The notes beneath the pieces were generated by a model that did not search any database, had not been told where the DNA came from, and saw only the letters and a list, made by a program, of their open reading frames with translations. A DNA stretch of 64,000 nucleotides from Anadara kagoshimensis (Eukaryota; Mollusca; Bivalvia; Arcoida; Arcidae). The stretch's first letter is position 1. Each line of letters starts with the position of its first letter. A program made the position numbers and the translations under genes. Of this stretch, positions 38,901-52,366 are shown piece after piece. The DNA is taken from NCBI GenBank assembly GCA_021292105.1, contig CM037872.1, positions 13,480,791-13,544,790 of the forward strand. Reading direction: 5' to 3'.

Positions 38901-41900
38901 ACATATTAACCGCAAATTTTTTCAGAGAAGAAAATGATAAGATATTTCAGATCTGATATATAAGACCCAAGTTAAAAAATAACATTGAGCTAAATTATAC
39001 AATGCATAAGTACAGGACTTAAAATCTTCTTCAATGATACATCAAAATTGCACTGCAATATGTATTTCCCATTATTTTAAAAAAGAGATGGGAGGCAATA
39101 AAACAATACATTAAAATATTACCGTATGTGACAAGTTCATCTGCAAAGGCATTGAGACAGAAAAGGAAGAAAAAACTAGTTTTTTTCAGTGCCACTACTT
39201 ATCATTTGTTATTGCTAACCAATCGAAATAGACTCGGAGTCACGGGGTGCTTTCAAGAGAAGAAGTCACTTTGTACTGATCAACAGAGGTAAGTGTTTTT
39301 TAAAAATAATAAATAAATAAAATTTATAAATTACTATATTCAGTGGGATTCATAAAGTAAAACCATTTAAAAAGAACGAGATAGAAAAGTGTGTATCTTA
39401 CAATTCATAAAATGCAGTTTTCTTCTTTAAAACGTTATGACAAAATACAAATAAAAGATGAACATGTTAGGATTCATATTGCAGTTCGTAATTTTTAAAT
39501 TTAAGCAGAGCGATATTTAGACTAATTTCAAGAAACAACTTTCTAGTCTATATGTGCATTTATATAAACACAACAATATACATTAGGGTTAATCCAGTGT
39601 AATTAAACCATTGGACGTGAAAACGGCAAAACAAAGTGTACACGTGAACTTCCAGCATGGAAGTGAGGCCGGATGCTCCGGAAGCAGGCCCGTAGCAGCC
39701 CATTTGAAAGTGGGGGGGGGGGGCAAACCAAAGGGTCAAGGGAAGACAGTGTGCCGCAGGCGCGCATGCGCTAGGGGATCTGGGGGCATGCTCCCCTAGG
39801 AAAATTTTAAAAATTAAAGTCAATATATGCAATTTCCTGAATTATGAGAATTAAAAAATATCTTTCAGTACTTCAGAAATTTTTGATAACATATTCACTC
39901 AAGAAAGACACGCTTAATGAAACCAAAACTATTTTAGAATTTATTGGCATAATATGTATTTTTAATTTGCAACAAATTTTGACAATATTGTGTGGGTGGG
40001 TGAGCTAGGGGGTCTGGGGCATGCTCCCCCGGAAAATTTTTAAAAATTGAAGTCATAATACCGAATTTCCTGAATTCTGAGAAAAAAGATATCCTGTAGT
40101 AATTCAGAAATTATTAATAACAAATACATTTACATACAATAAAAATACTTTTACCGAAACTCAAACTATTTTCGAATTAATCTGTAAGTGTTTGTTAATT
40201 TGCACAACTGAAATTAGTTATTTTAACAATATGTTGCACAGTTATACGTGACATGCGAGTGACGTGTGAGCGTGAGTCGGAAAAAAAAAATTAAAATTAG
40301 GCTAAAATGCTGCATGATTTGCCTTTTTAGACAAACTTATTGTATCGTACGCATTGGCGCCGAAGGCGCAGCGCTCATGGACATCTTTATTACCAAAGAT
40401 TATGTTCTCAGGACTATCAAACAGACTTTATAAAAAAAAATGGCCAAAAAAGTGGGGGGGGGGCGGTCCCCCTTGGCCCCCCCATCTCCTACGGGCCTGG
40501 GAAGAGTGAGCGCCTCCTGGTTTGCATGCAACATCCGCCATGTGTTAATCCAAAATAAGGTGTATATATACGACAGTTGACTGAAACTACCAGGTATCAT
40601 AGATATCAAAGACCAGCTTGGACATAGAGACACTATATTTGTTGACAAAGTCATGATGACGACCATAAAACTTTTTAATAGTTCTAATAAGCCTGGCCTT
40701 ACAACATCCCTGTGTCAATAACTTGTTAGTGAGCAGCTTAGTATTTGAAAGGTCGTTTCTTCTCTCCTTGTAATCAAACATAGTATGGTATATTGTAAGT
40801 GAAAACTGTATTCCTTATAATAGGCGAATACAATTATGGCCGATTTCCATGTTCCAATCGACATGGTGATAAGGGACATTTCAGTCCCTGCCATAGTACA
40901 TAATATAATGATCGTACAATGTGTTCTAAGAGTAACTTTGAATGTTATGTGATATGAAACGGATGGACGCACATCTGAAAATAACGACCTTTAGATATGC
41001 ATAAAAATGACATTCTGGTGATCAATTTTGTAAAGTTTGAGTAAAATCCCTTCAGTAGTTTGGAAGGAGTTGTGGATACACGCTTTCTGGACGGACAGAC
41101 AGACGGCCAAACGTACGGACTCACATCTGACAACAACGCCCTTTGGATACGCATAAAAGGACTTCCTGATGATCAATTTTGTAAAGTTTGAGTGAAATCC
41201 CTTCAGTAGTTTGGTAGGAGTTGCGGATACAAGACCGGACAGACGGACAGACCGACAGACTGACAGACGGACATCGACTATCACTATAATCCCCTTTCGG
41301 TTTCACCGATAGGGGACTAATAATTATTTCAATATAGGTCGTTATTTCAGTGCAGATACAACCGCTATTAAAATAATTTCAATAGTGGTCGTTATTTCAG
41401 TGCATTCCCAACCGCTATTGAAATTATTTCAATAGTGGTCGTTATTTCAATAGCGGTTGCAACGTGAAAGTTGTTAAAATTATTGTTTAAGTATGGTTTT
41501 GTGTGCGACAGTTGGTTGTAAAAATAATTAAAAAAAATTATAATAACTTAGAACTTGTCTCTATTTAGACCTATTTCAAATTGAATAATGACCAATATCG
41601 GCAAAATAACACAGGGATCTATGCATCAACTGACCTAAAATAATATTTTTTTTCACGATAAATCGATTAGATCTCAATTTATTAAAAGTATAATTTATAT
41701 CCCTTTCTCGCATACAGGTAATTAAGAGATTATCAGTAACCTACACTACCTTTAGATCATGTTTATTAGACATTCCATCGACGGTAATCAAGAGGTAGAT
41801 CTACCTTACAATATACAACATATTCATAATTTGACTTTCCAATCACTAAACACTATGACAGCAAGTTGGTTTTGAACTTGCATATTTATTGTTATACCAA

Positions 41901-44900
41901 TCTTCAGACTAACCAATTGTTACAGATCAAAACACATCAAACAAACATTTTATGTAAAAATTGTCTAAACAAATTTTTGTCTTATAAAAACTAAATGCCA
42001 CGCGTGACAACTCTTTTGCATGTGTTTCAATACTCTGAATATAATCTATAGTTTGAACTTTCAGACGGAAAATGGTATAGCTACAAGAGACGCTATCCTT
42101 TTTGATCACACGGCCTCACTTTCCTGTTTCACGTTCACGTGTTTAATTTAATCTGTCAGTTTTCAAAGTGGATTTTGATTTATGTTTGTAAGTGATTATA
42201 TCAAGACGAGGTGGCCGAGTGGTTAAGGCGATGGACTGCTAATCCATTGGGGTCTCCCCGCGTGGGTTCGAATCCCATCCTCGTCGATTGTTTTATTTTA
42301 AATACTATCAATTTGTTGTGAATCAATTTAGCAAGGCTCGTTTCTAGAAAAGGGCGTATATATACGCTGTTTATCCATCCATAATAATTTTTCCTTCCTA
42401 CTCCTCCAACACCATTGATTATATTTTGCTTAACATGTTATACGTGATTATCTGGATATGAATTCATATGTGAACCGAGAGAGGAGGTAACCCAGTAAAT
42501 TTCTCATTGCGACCTTTACTGGTAGTTTCATGGCAAAAATGTTAAACGACGTATCTAGTCCGCTGAGAGTTGCTTTTGTTTCTCTTACAACACAAGAGAA
42601 TTTTGGCACCACTTTGAACATCATACTCCATTACATAGTTTATTTACGACAATGGAATGAAAGCAGTTTTAAAACCCCAATCCGGTGTTTTAAAGAACTG
42701 TTCACGCCCAGCAGTGACAAAATAAAAAAAGTGCAAACATGAAAAGATGCATTGATACACATTAAAGCTTGAAGTTGAAAGTGTCCATTATGAAAATATA
42801 TACTCACTAGAAGGAAACAGAATATGGCTGACAGCTCTCAGTACAAACAGATCCAGATAAGAATTAAACCCTCTGTCGTAGTTAACCTGTAAAACAAATA
42901 ATTCAGACTGATAATATAAATACTGTTGGATGTTGAAGTTGATGTTGAATGTTGTTTGACGTCGCATCAGCAATTTTTCAGTTATTCGTTACGAGAACTA
43001 TATATACTTTATTAATTTTTAAACAAGTTCGTGTTTGCACGTGAAGTAAGAGTGTATCTTGGTCTGTCTTGTACCAGTACTCAGGGCGACTTTAATTTAA
43101 GGTGCTAGCTCACCGAGTCAGTACGCCACAGACAAGCGTACCATTCCCCCAGTCATATTAAACTGACACCGAGTGAACCACTAAAGGCAAAAGGCAAACA
43201 AAATCTTTGAAACATCTTAAACATTTACAATATTTTTTAGTATGAAATCAAATAATACAGATCTCTCCAAATATTAATTCTAAGCAGTAACGATATAGTG
43301 CCAAATCTGCAGTTCACATCGACCCCCTCATTACGTTGTGGGCAGGGTCTCTCTTTAGAGACCATTGAATCCGATGCCTTGGGTCACAGCAAGTGTGGCA
43401 CGTTAAAGAACCCTACCTGATATCGTCTCGAGCACACTGCAAATGTGAAACTTTATGCCACTTTACCTATAGCTAGTGATGCCTCGATGTAAGTGAAATA
43501 TTCCTGCTTGTGACGTTAAACCTATTTACTCATTCAATCGACCCCTCGTTAAGCCACATTTCGGTAGCTTTTTGGCCATCTACATTTCAGCCGAACTTCG
43601 ACTCAATTTCATTAGCTCAGTGTTAAACCTTCGATAGGTTTATGAATATGAGTTATCTATCTTGAACCATCCCTATTGCTATTGTTATTGCTATTGTAGG
43701 AGACGCATAATTGAACAGCTTCATATATTTTATATACTTCTGACTATATTTGAATACAGTCGAGTTAAATATGGTAATGCTGTTTTAATGGTCAAGATTC
43801 TTTCACGCATATAGATGCCGTCATTTCCAGGATTGCAAGGAAAACCACAGGAAACTACTGACATTCGGTAAGCAAACTTACAAACTGTATCACACCAGGA
43901 TCTGTTTTGATTTGGTTAGTGAGAGATACTTACCTCGGCGAAAATAGACACAGTTACTGTACCGCCCAATCTACCAGCCGCTGATTCGTAAGTCGGAAAG
44001 TCTGCTAGGTAATGCTCTAAATGAATCTAAGAAAAAAATGGAATAACTTGTGACGTTAATCCTTCAGACCAGGGTTAACTGAAGCATTGACATTTCTTCA
44101 TCAACATACATAGAACGATTCCGATGAAAACGTAAATGTAGGTATGCGAATACATCATTGTTTGCTAGACTTTTAATTTGAATATTCTTGACTGGGACGT
44201 TAAACATCATTTCTCATCTCAACTCAACAACTAACGTATCCTGGATGTATATAATATATTTGACTTACTGTTACACAAACTTTTTAAACATGGTAGTAAC
44301 AATGCTGTTCAAGTTGCAAGGGCAGGGGGTGTCTAATTAATATAAATCTACCATTTAAATTTCAGAACTTTCTTTTTCATTAGTAATTATACTAAAAAAT
44401 AGCGTTTTAAGCACTTACTTTTCCGACTATTAAAGCATTACTGTTAATGTGATACGCTCAAAAATTGCTTCTGGGTGTATTGTTGGCATAAAAACGTTTA
44501 AACGTTGTGTCAGAGCACGTACTGTCTTAAATCGGGATTGTTTTACGTGCTTTTGATATTTGCGGTTATGTTGCAAAAAGCTACGTGTTTGTTTTTGCGG
44601 GTTTAATTTTTGGGATCATGATGAATGAATCAGTAACTCAATCGGTGACAAAATCAGTACTTGGTGATATTGGAGAAACTTTTACTTAGTATGACTGTGG
44701 TTTTTTGGTAGCATATTTCAATATTGATACGTGATGAAGCTAGTGAAATACCGACAAGTGTCATGCACACGTATGAAACAAATACCCCTGACGTAATACA
44801 TCAAAATTCAACACTTGTGTTAATAATCCTTACTTCTGCAGCGTACTTTTTGGAGTCTACACTGTGTTCCGACCCAGATTCAAAGTCATAAGTGCTGCCA

Positions 44901-47467
44901 AAATGTATGTGGAAATTATCCAGATAATACATACTCTCTTCACCAGAACCAGGTACACCATGTAAAACTTTACTTCTAGGTCTGACATAAAATACTGGCA
45001 TAAAACCTTAAACAGAAAATGTCTAAAATGTTAAAGACATATAGCAACTGTAATGCTTTCATGGTTTTTCTGGGTTTACTTAAGAAAGTAACGAGTTTGT
45101 TTACAGCAAAATTGCTATATGCAACTATTGAATAGTATTGCAATCGATTGTGTTACTTTGGTACAGCTACACCTACTGTATATCCAAAAATGGAGCACTG
45201 CAATGGAAAATGCAAAAATAAAACCATATTTTCCATCAAATTCACAAACAAATTGTCAAAACTTGATACAAAATCTACTGACCTAGTAGAAAAATATGTT
45301 CATATAACCAAAAGTGAATTTAATTCTGTACATAGAGCAATTTTTAAAGTTTTTAACAAAGCAACAAATATGTCAAAGTTATTCCTTCTGTACTTTCTCA
45401 CTCGAGACAACTTTAAATGTAATGCAATGATTTGAATATTCTTTATGAGCACACATGAACCTTAAAATCCCGAACAACAATAACCTACCTGACCTTAAAT
45501 GCCTTATGTGTACATGTAGATTTGTAAGAGGCCCAATTGGAATATAAACTTGATCAATTTTTAAAAAAAAATCCCAAAACTTATCCATATACAGGAGAAA
45601 TGAATAACCATGTTTTCATTTAAAAATATAATTTTGTTAGGTCAGTGCATTTTTATTTCATTTTATTGATAGTTTTATGGAAACATTTTCCATTGAATGA
45701 AATAAATAATGAAAACTATAGTTGTAATGTCCATCGAAAACGATACCTTTTCCCCTCACTCTAGTCACAAAAATCCATTTTTATAATTGTTTCCAAATTT
45801 ATCAGCAAACCCCAATTTGAATGAACTAATGGTACAATTAAATGAGTTTTTACTTTTTTATGGTATCATTTCATAAGTAGCACATGATATTAATATCTGT
45901 CTGCAACACCCGGGGTCTATTGCTACAGGTAGAAAAACCACCGTCCAAAGAAATTACCTTCATATCTTTTTACTGTTAAATACAAGAAATAAATGCTATG
46001 TGCATCAGTAAATCGATGTACTTATGGTGTAACATGAAATTGTGATTTTTTTCAAAGTAGTATGAATAAAACTTATGGTGAGCGGAAGAAATATTTTTGT
46101 TACCGTTTATCCATTTGGACGCTGCCATTGTTCCGACGGTGGGTGTCAAGGCAGTATAAAATATTTATGTTTCAAAAAACATACAAAGTATTACATATTT
46201 TGCAATTTTTTTAAATTAAAGATTGTAAATATAAGAAATGACATTCTTATTCGCATTATCAATGCAAGTATGAATAACAATGGCCAGTCCATTAATACAT
46301 GAACGGCTTCGCAAAAAGAATGACATTTCGTAAGTAAAAAATCCAAGTCTACTCATATTACAGGCATAAAGATAAATTCACAAGTGCAGGGTATGAATAT
46401 ACTATACAAATATTTTATTACTGTTATAAAACATTACCATTGTTAAGAAGTTCTCCCTGCATCTTTTTCACGTTGTTATAGGTAATTGAATTTCCGCTTC
46501 CGCCGAGAACAGTCTGCATTTGTATATCGATAGGTGATTGGTTCATTAGTCCACAATGGGAGAAAACTGTTTTCCAGTTCGGTGGACCTGAAATTAAATG
46601 CAATAAGTTACAATTAATGGTACATATCTTTCACAATTAAAATCACTGCGGTAGCTCATTTAGTAGTGTGCTCGCCCGGTAAGTGGGAGGTCGTAGTTTC
46701 GAACAACGACCGGGTCTGATCCAAGATTTGAAAATTAGTCACATGAGTCAGGGGGCAGAACCCAAAAATGTGACAACCCCTAAACTTTTTTGTTAAAAGC
46801 AGGAAACATGGTGGATATTATTGCCCTATATGTACTTAGTTAGGCTAGGTATGTTTCCACCTTGACTTTTTCCGTTTAATGGAAATATGGCTGCCAATCC
46901 AAGATGGCCGCCAAAAAAGATAATTTAAGTATAAAAATTTAATATCAAATCAACCACTCAACCTTTTTACTTGAAATTTTGTATTTGATCAATTAAATAT
47001 TTATACTAATTTTTCATGAATAAGTATTAGTTGTAAAATTCAATATGGCCGCCATTTTTAAGATGGCCGACCTATAATCATCGCGCTGCATTTTAAATCA
47101 AATACAACATATGATGTCATATTTTATTACATTAAACCAATGTATTGTATTTAATATATATGTATTTAGTTAGGCTAAGTATGTTTCCACCTTGACATTT
47201 TCCGTTTACTAAAAAATATGGCTGCCAAATCCAAGATGGCCACCAAAAAAGATAATTTTAAATAATAAAATTCAATAACAAATCAACCGCTTAACCGTTT
47301 GAGTTGAAATTTGGTATTTGGTCAATTAAATATTTATACTAATATTTTCTGAACAAACTATGGTTGTTAAATTCAATATGGCCATCATTTTTAAGATGGC
47401 CGACTTATAATCATCGCCCTGTCTTTTAAATCAAATACAACAAAGGATTGCATTTAATTGCCGCTTG

Positions 47468-47504
<37 letters not shown>

Positions 47505-50500
47505 TGTGTGACATATTATGTGAAAATATTATCAGTACAGCTCTTTAAATTTATTTTATGTAATTAAAATAACGAAGCCGAAACATTTTTCAAGTTTTCA
47601 ATAAAGATCATTTGAATCAATTAATAGCTATGACTTTTGACGTCTGCAATAAAAATAGTCATCTAGCTCATTAAAACATTCAAAAAGGTCCAGCAGCAAC
47701 ATGATTAACATCCACGGGCACCTTGCAGCAATAAATCGCTTATATTCGGAAATGGATTAGTATGTTTGTTTTTGATTATACTTATTATATTAGTATGATC
47801 AGAATATAACATATTTCCCCGGTTCAAAAGTTCAACAGCTATCAATATAGGGTTGAAAACAATCTTTTATTTCCAAAATATTAATTGTACAACAAAAATC
47901 AAGACCATAAAAACATCTGCATCTCTACAAAGGATAAGCGTCTGGCCATTATCTGTTTCTTTGGCTCCTTTGGCACAAAGAACAATTCTTGTGCCTGCCT
48001 CTTTATAGTTTACTCAAAGACCTGATTTACCTCGCCCTGTATTCGAGAATGTAGTATTTGCATCCAAAAAACCCTAACCTAACAATCAACTTTTTGTCAT
48101 ACACCCTTTTTGTTTATCTCATTTGATATAAAACTAAAAAAATCAGATTCATTCTTTATTCTCGCCCATATGTATATTGGATTATTCCAATTTTCAGTTT
48201 TCCATCTTTTTTCTGCAATACATGTATTATTCTTTAAATCAAATTATTCTTACCAGTTCTTACTTGTCTTAATGCTCTATGATTGTGATTTGTGGATAGA
48301 TTGTTGTGTTTTTTTATTTATTTTTTTCTTATCAGACTCAAATGCTCAAAATATCAATCAAACAAAACATCACAAAATATTTACCTTATCACTATTCCTT
48401 AAATGACACTTTTTGTTATCTGCAAATCAACAAAGTTGTCAAAGGTTTGTGCATTGGTACTTTCCGAATGCTGTTAACCAATGTCATACTCTCAATTATG
48501 GTACAAATCTGTATACCTTTTTTCAGAACATTTCTGAATGACATCATCAACCTGTGACTACATCAGATGCTTGTTGATTGGTCGTAAACTACCTGATGGT
48601 GTTACTTAGAATACAGTTACTTCTTTTTTTCCAGTATATCACTATCTCCATAATGATACCGAAAAAAGACCGGTACGATTATATATGGCACGGCATTGAC
48701 TAACAGCATTGGAAAACCACAATATCCACTTTGAATATTGTCTCGCAGCAACCACAAAGTATCGATTTAGAAAAAAGTGTAAGAGTATATTGTTTGCTTT
48801 TATAAAGGCTTAAACCAGACAAAAAGAATAAATTTAAATCAAACTTATCAATCCATGTCAAAATCACAGTAAAATCTTGAAACTTTCAAATTAAGTTTAA
48901 CACAGGGGCACCCCACACTTTTTAGAATTAAAGGAATATGAACTTTTGGGCGCCACATATCCATGGTATCCATGATACAGAGTCACCATACTGTATTGTG
49001 ATGACAGCCATAAAACTTTATGAGGACCTTGATAAGCCAAGGCTTGCACTATCCATACATCAACAACTCATTTGTTACCAGTTTGCACTGTTGTATAAAC
49101 AGGTTTAAAGAATGCAGAAGAGAGATGGAATTCCATTTTGTCTGAGAATTTGACCAATTTTACAAATACAGGAGAGGATAAGGCTTAACTGTTTAGTTTT
49201 AAATCAAATGAGTTCTGCAAGGAAGTACAAGGCAAGGAGTCAGTGGTTAGTGGAGGGTTGCGAATTCAAAGGTACATTCTCGAGTACAGGGCGAGATACA
49301 TCAAGTCTGTGTGCAACCCATAAATAGGCAGACTCAAGACTTGTTCCTTATGCCGAGTGAGATGAATAGAATAACGGATAATGATTAGATGCTTATATTC
49401 TCTTGGTTTTGTTTCACAACTAAACAGTAAGGTTTAAGTTAGTACTACAAAAAAGAAACCGAAATTGTCAGGAGTCAATAAGAAATATCAGAAGAAAAAC
49501 ATTTAGATATGTTGGTATTTGATCATCAGACAGTGATTGAGCTTCCAGCATGGGAAATGTTCAAACAAATTACAGAGTTTGAAAACTGAACTGAAAGCTT
49601 ATGAATATACGATAAAGTCGGTAATGCTGTTATCAAGTGTAGATTCTTTTGTATGTTATTTATTACGAACTACCAGCCCTTAACAAAAACCTTCATGAAC
49701 TTCACAGTCATATGTTCTGTCAGTGCCACTTTACAAAATACGATCCGGTCATGCACATTAAACACATTAATTATCAGTTTATGGTTTAGAATCTATTTTA
49801 TTTCCTCAGTAAATACTACCATTAACTCTTGTTAGCAGTTGGGAAATTGACCTTCAATATTTATGAATGTGGAATTGTTGAATCTTTGTGATATTTGTGC
49901 AGCTTAATTATTGTGAAAACCCCATTCTACTGAGAGTTGTTTGTGGATGTGAATGATATTAGTGTAAAAGGTTTTAAAGGAGGCAGTTAACTAGCATATA
50001 TGCAGTTTCGATATATTGTATTAAAACAAATTCAGCGTGGTGATTATAATATTGATTATATATTGAATTTAACAACCATTGTTTTTTCATGAAATATTAG
50101 TATAAATATTTAATTGATTAAATACCAAATTTAAACTCAAAAGGTTAAGCGGTTGATTTGTTATTGAATTTTATGTTTTAAGATTATGTTTTTGGTGGCC
50201 ATCTTGGATTTGGCAGCCATATTTTCAGTAAACGAAAAAAGTCATGGGGAAACATACTTAGCCTAACTAAATACATATATATTAAATACAATACATTGGA
50301 TTAATGTCATAAAATAATGAATCGTATGTTGTATTTGATTTATTATGCAACGCGATGATTTTAAGTCGGACATCTTAAAAATGGCGGCCATATTGAATTT
50401 AACAACCAATATTTATTCATGAAAAATTAGTATAAATATTTAATTGATCAAATACCAAATTTCAAGTAAAAAGGTTAAGTGGTTGATTTGATATTGGACT

Positions 50501-52335
50501 TTTATACTTAAATTATCTTTTTGGCGGCCATCTTGGATTGGCAGCCATATTTCCATTAAACGGAAAAAGTTAAGGTGGAAACATACCTAGCATAACTAAG
50601 TACATATAGGGCAATAATATCCACCATGTTTCCTGCTTTTAACAAAAAAGTTTAGGGGGTCAATAAAGAGGCTACTTTTTTAGATCTGCCCCCTGACTAA
50701 ATTGGTAATGACTCTTCTTTCGCCAAGCACTAGGCATAACCAAATGGCAGTCAGGGTTCTTTCGGTTGGGAACTTAAATAAACGAGGTCCCGTGTCACTG
50801 TGGGCTTGGCACGCTAAAGAACCCTGCTGTATAATATCATCAGCGCAACACACAGGCATAATTTCTGCACCCTCTCCTATAGCTGGCGACGTCTCGATAT
50901 AAGTGAAATATTCTTGACTGGGACCTTAAACACCATTACTCAAAAATAGATTACTAAAATTTGCTAAATTTAAGTTAAGAAAAATATTAAGCTAAGGAAT
51001 GATTGTGAAACTGGCGTCTGGCCTAACTTCCCTGGTAGAAGTCTATGTGGTTAACATAATTCGCCAGTTTTTAAGTTTTTACTTTACTTTTGAATTGTGC
51101 TATGAACATGGATTGGTATGTGTGTGTTTGTTTGCTTCGCTTTCATAAGTTTTCTCCAGTATGTCTGAACTTACTGTTTCAATATAAGTGAAAGAATCTT
51201 GACTTGGGTGTAAATAACCATTACAACACTTAAAAACTAATGCTTTGCAGTAACAAAATGCTTTATATGCCATTTTTACAGCGGTATTTTTAAGTGTCTG
51301 TTATCACCAACAATGAACGTTGCATTATAGATGTAGTCAGGTGATTATGTATATCATTTTTCTCAAATGTGGTACCTAAAACTGTTTGATATTCAGTAAT
51401 TATAGTATTGTCATGTACTACTTTTGAATTTTTATAAAATAATACATTCAAAACTAGCGCATGACAGTATGTGTAATAATAATGTGTGTGTGTCAACATA
51501 TTGACAGTGTATAGACCTATCGAAAGCTTAACGTACGTAGTGCCGAATCTGTAGGTCATCTCGAACCCTCGTTACTTATTTCTCGACAGCTGCTGTTTTT
51601 CTCTCGGTAGCGTTTTAGCAACTCGGCAGTCGAGCTTCGGCTACATACCGTTGACTCAGTGTTAAACATTCGACAGGTCTGTACTGTGTGTGTAGGAGAT
51701 TTTAAGCACATGTACATATATTAGTGTCTTATTGTGTATCATATGCAGATGTTTTATATATAAATGTCAAATATGGCCCGAAATAATTCTATAATTAGAA
51801 CATTACATTCTCCTCCACTTGTCAACCTCATATAGTGTCTTATTTATAAAAGAGGAAATTATGGCTGGAATGTGTAAGTTATAATTAACGAATCCGTTAC
51901 TATGGCAATGATATAAATATTTAATAAGTTCATCATATTTTATTTTAACTGTTCATCAACTTTATAAAACAATTCTCTTTAACTCAACAGTACTGTCATT
52001 GTCAGTATTATGACCCAAGATTAAACCCGACATTGAGGGACTAATTATTTCACTCAAGATTAAGTGCTTCCATACTTGTAAGGGTCACATCATGTCAAAG
52101 CAGCCATTGCTACTATGGGGGCTTGACATTTAGCATACATATACATTGCTGTGTTTATGCCCTGCCAAAGATTCTGTTGTATCGGAAAATTTATGATCTA
52201 TCCCACCCAGGTTTGTTGAAGCGTATTTATGCGTTTTTGAATATTTGGTATCAATGGATGCAGAATTGAATATACTTCATCCACAATCTGGGTTGGGGTG
52301 TTGGTTAGGGGTATGTTCAAGAACCAATTCTATTA

Positions 52336-52366
<31 letters not shown>

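Larger units (their letters stand above)
37982..41459. mobile_element. 3.5-kb element with palindrome-array TIRs
   Basis: The left end is ~9 tandem ~53-bp units (37982-38482); the right end is 3 units in inverted orientation (41325-41459). Unit: tgaaataacgaccactattg then aaataattatttcaatagcg and gttgagaatgcac; each unit is itself an imperfect palindrome. Both outer tips read caaccgctattgaaataacg. Tandem-repeat TIRs recall Foldback-type elements (comparison only). No target duplication or transposase was seen. It lies in intron 5. Confidence 0.75.
46746..50698. mobile_element. 3.95-kb long-TIR element inserted in a SINE
   Basis: Tips agtcagggggcaga and tctgccccctgact; arms of ~690 bp (to ~47440 and from ~50010). 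Each arm holds two ~350-bp direct subrepeats with gccgccatttttaagatggc, ttaggctaggtatgtttcca and caaatcaaccactcaacc. AAATTAGT and AAATTGGT flank it, a probable diverged ~8-bp duplication; long TIRs plus 8-9 bp duplications fit Mutator-like elements (inference). The interior has a (GT)n run (47467-47511), family X pieces and no transposase. Lies in intron 1. Confidence 0.8.

Noticed and set aside
48110-48557. Hydrophobic plus frames of 83-98 residues
   Set aside because: AT-rich translation (Phe/Leu/Ile) inside a transposon interior, no start context, no domain.
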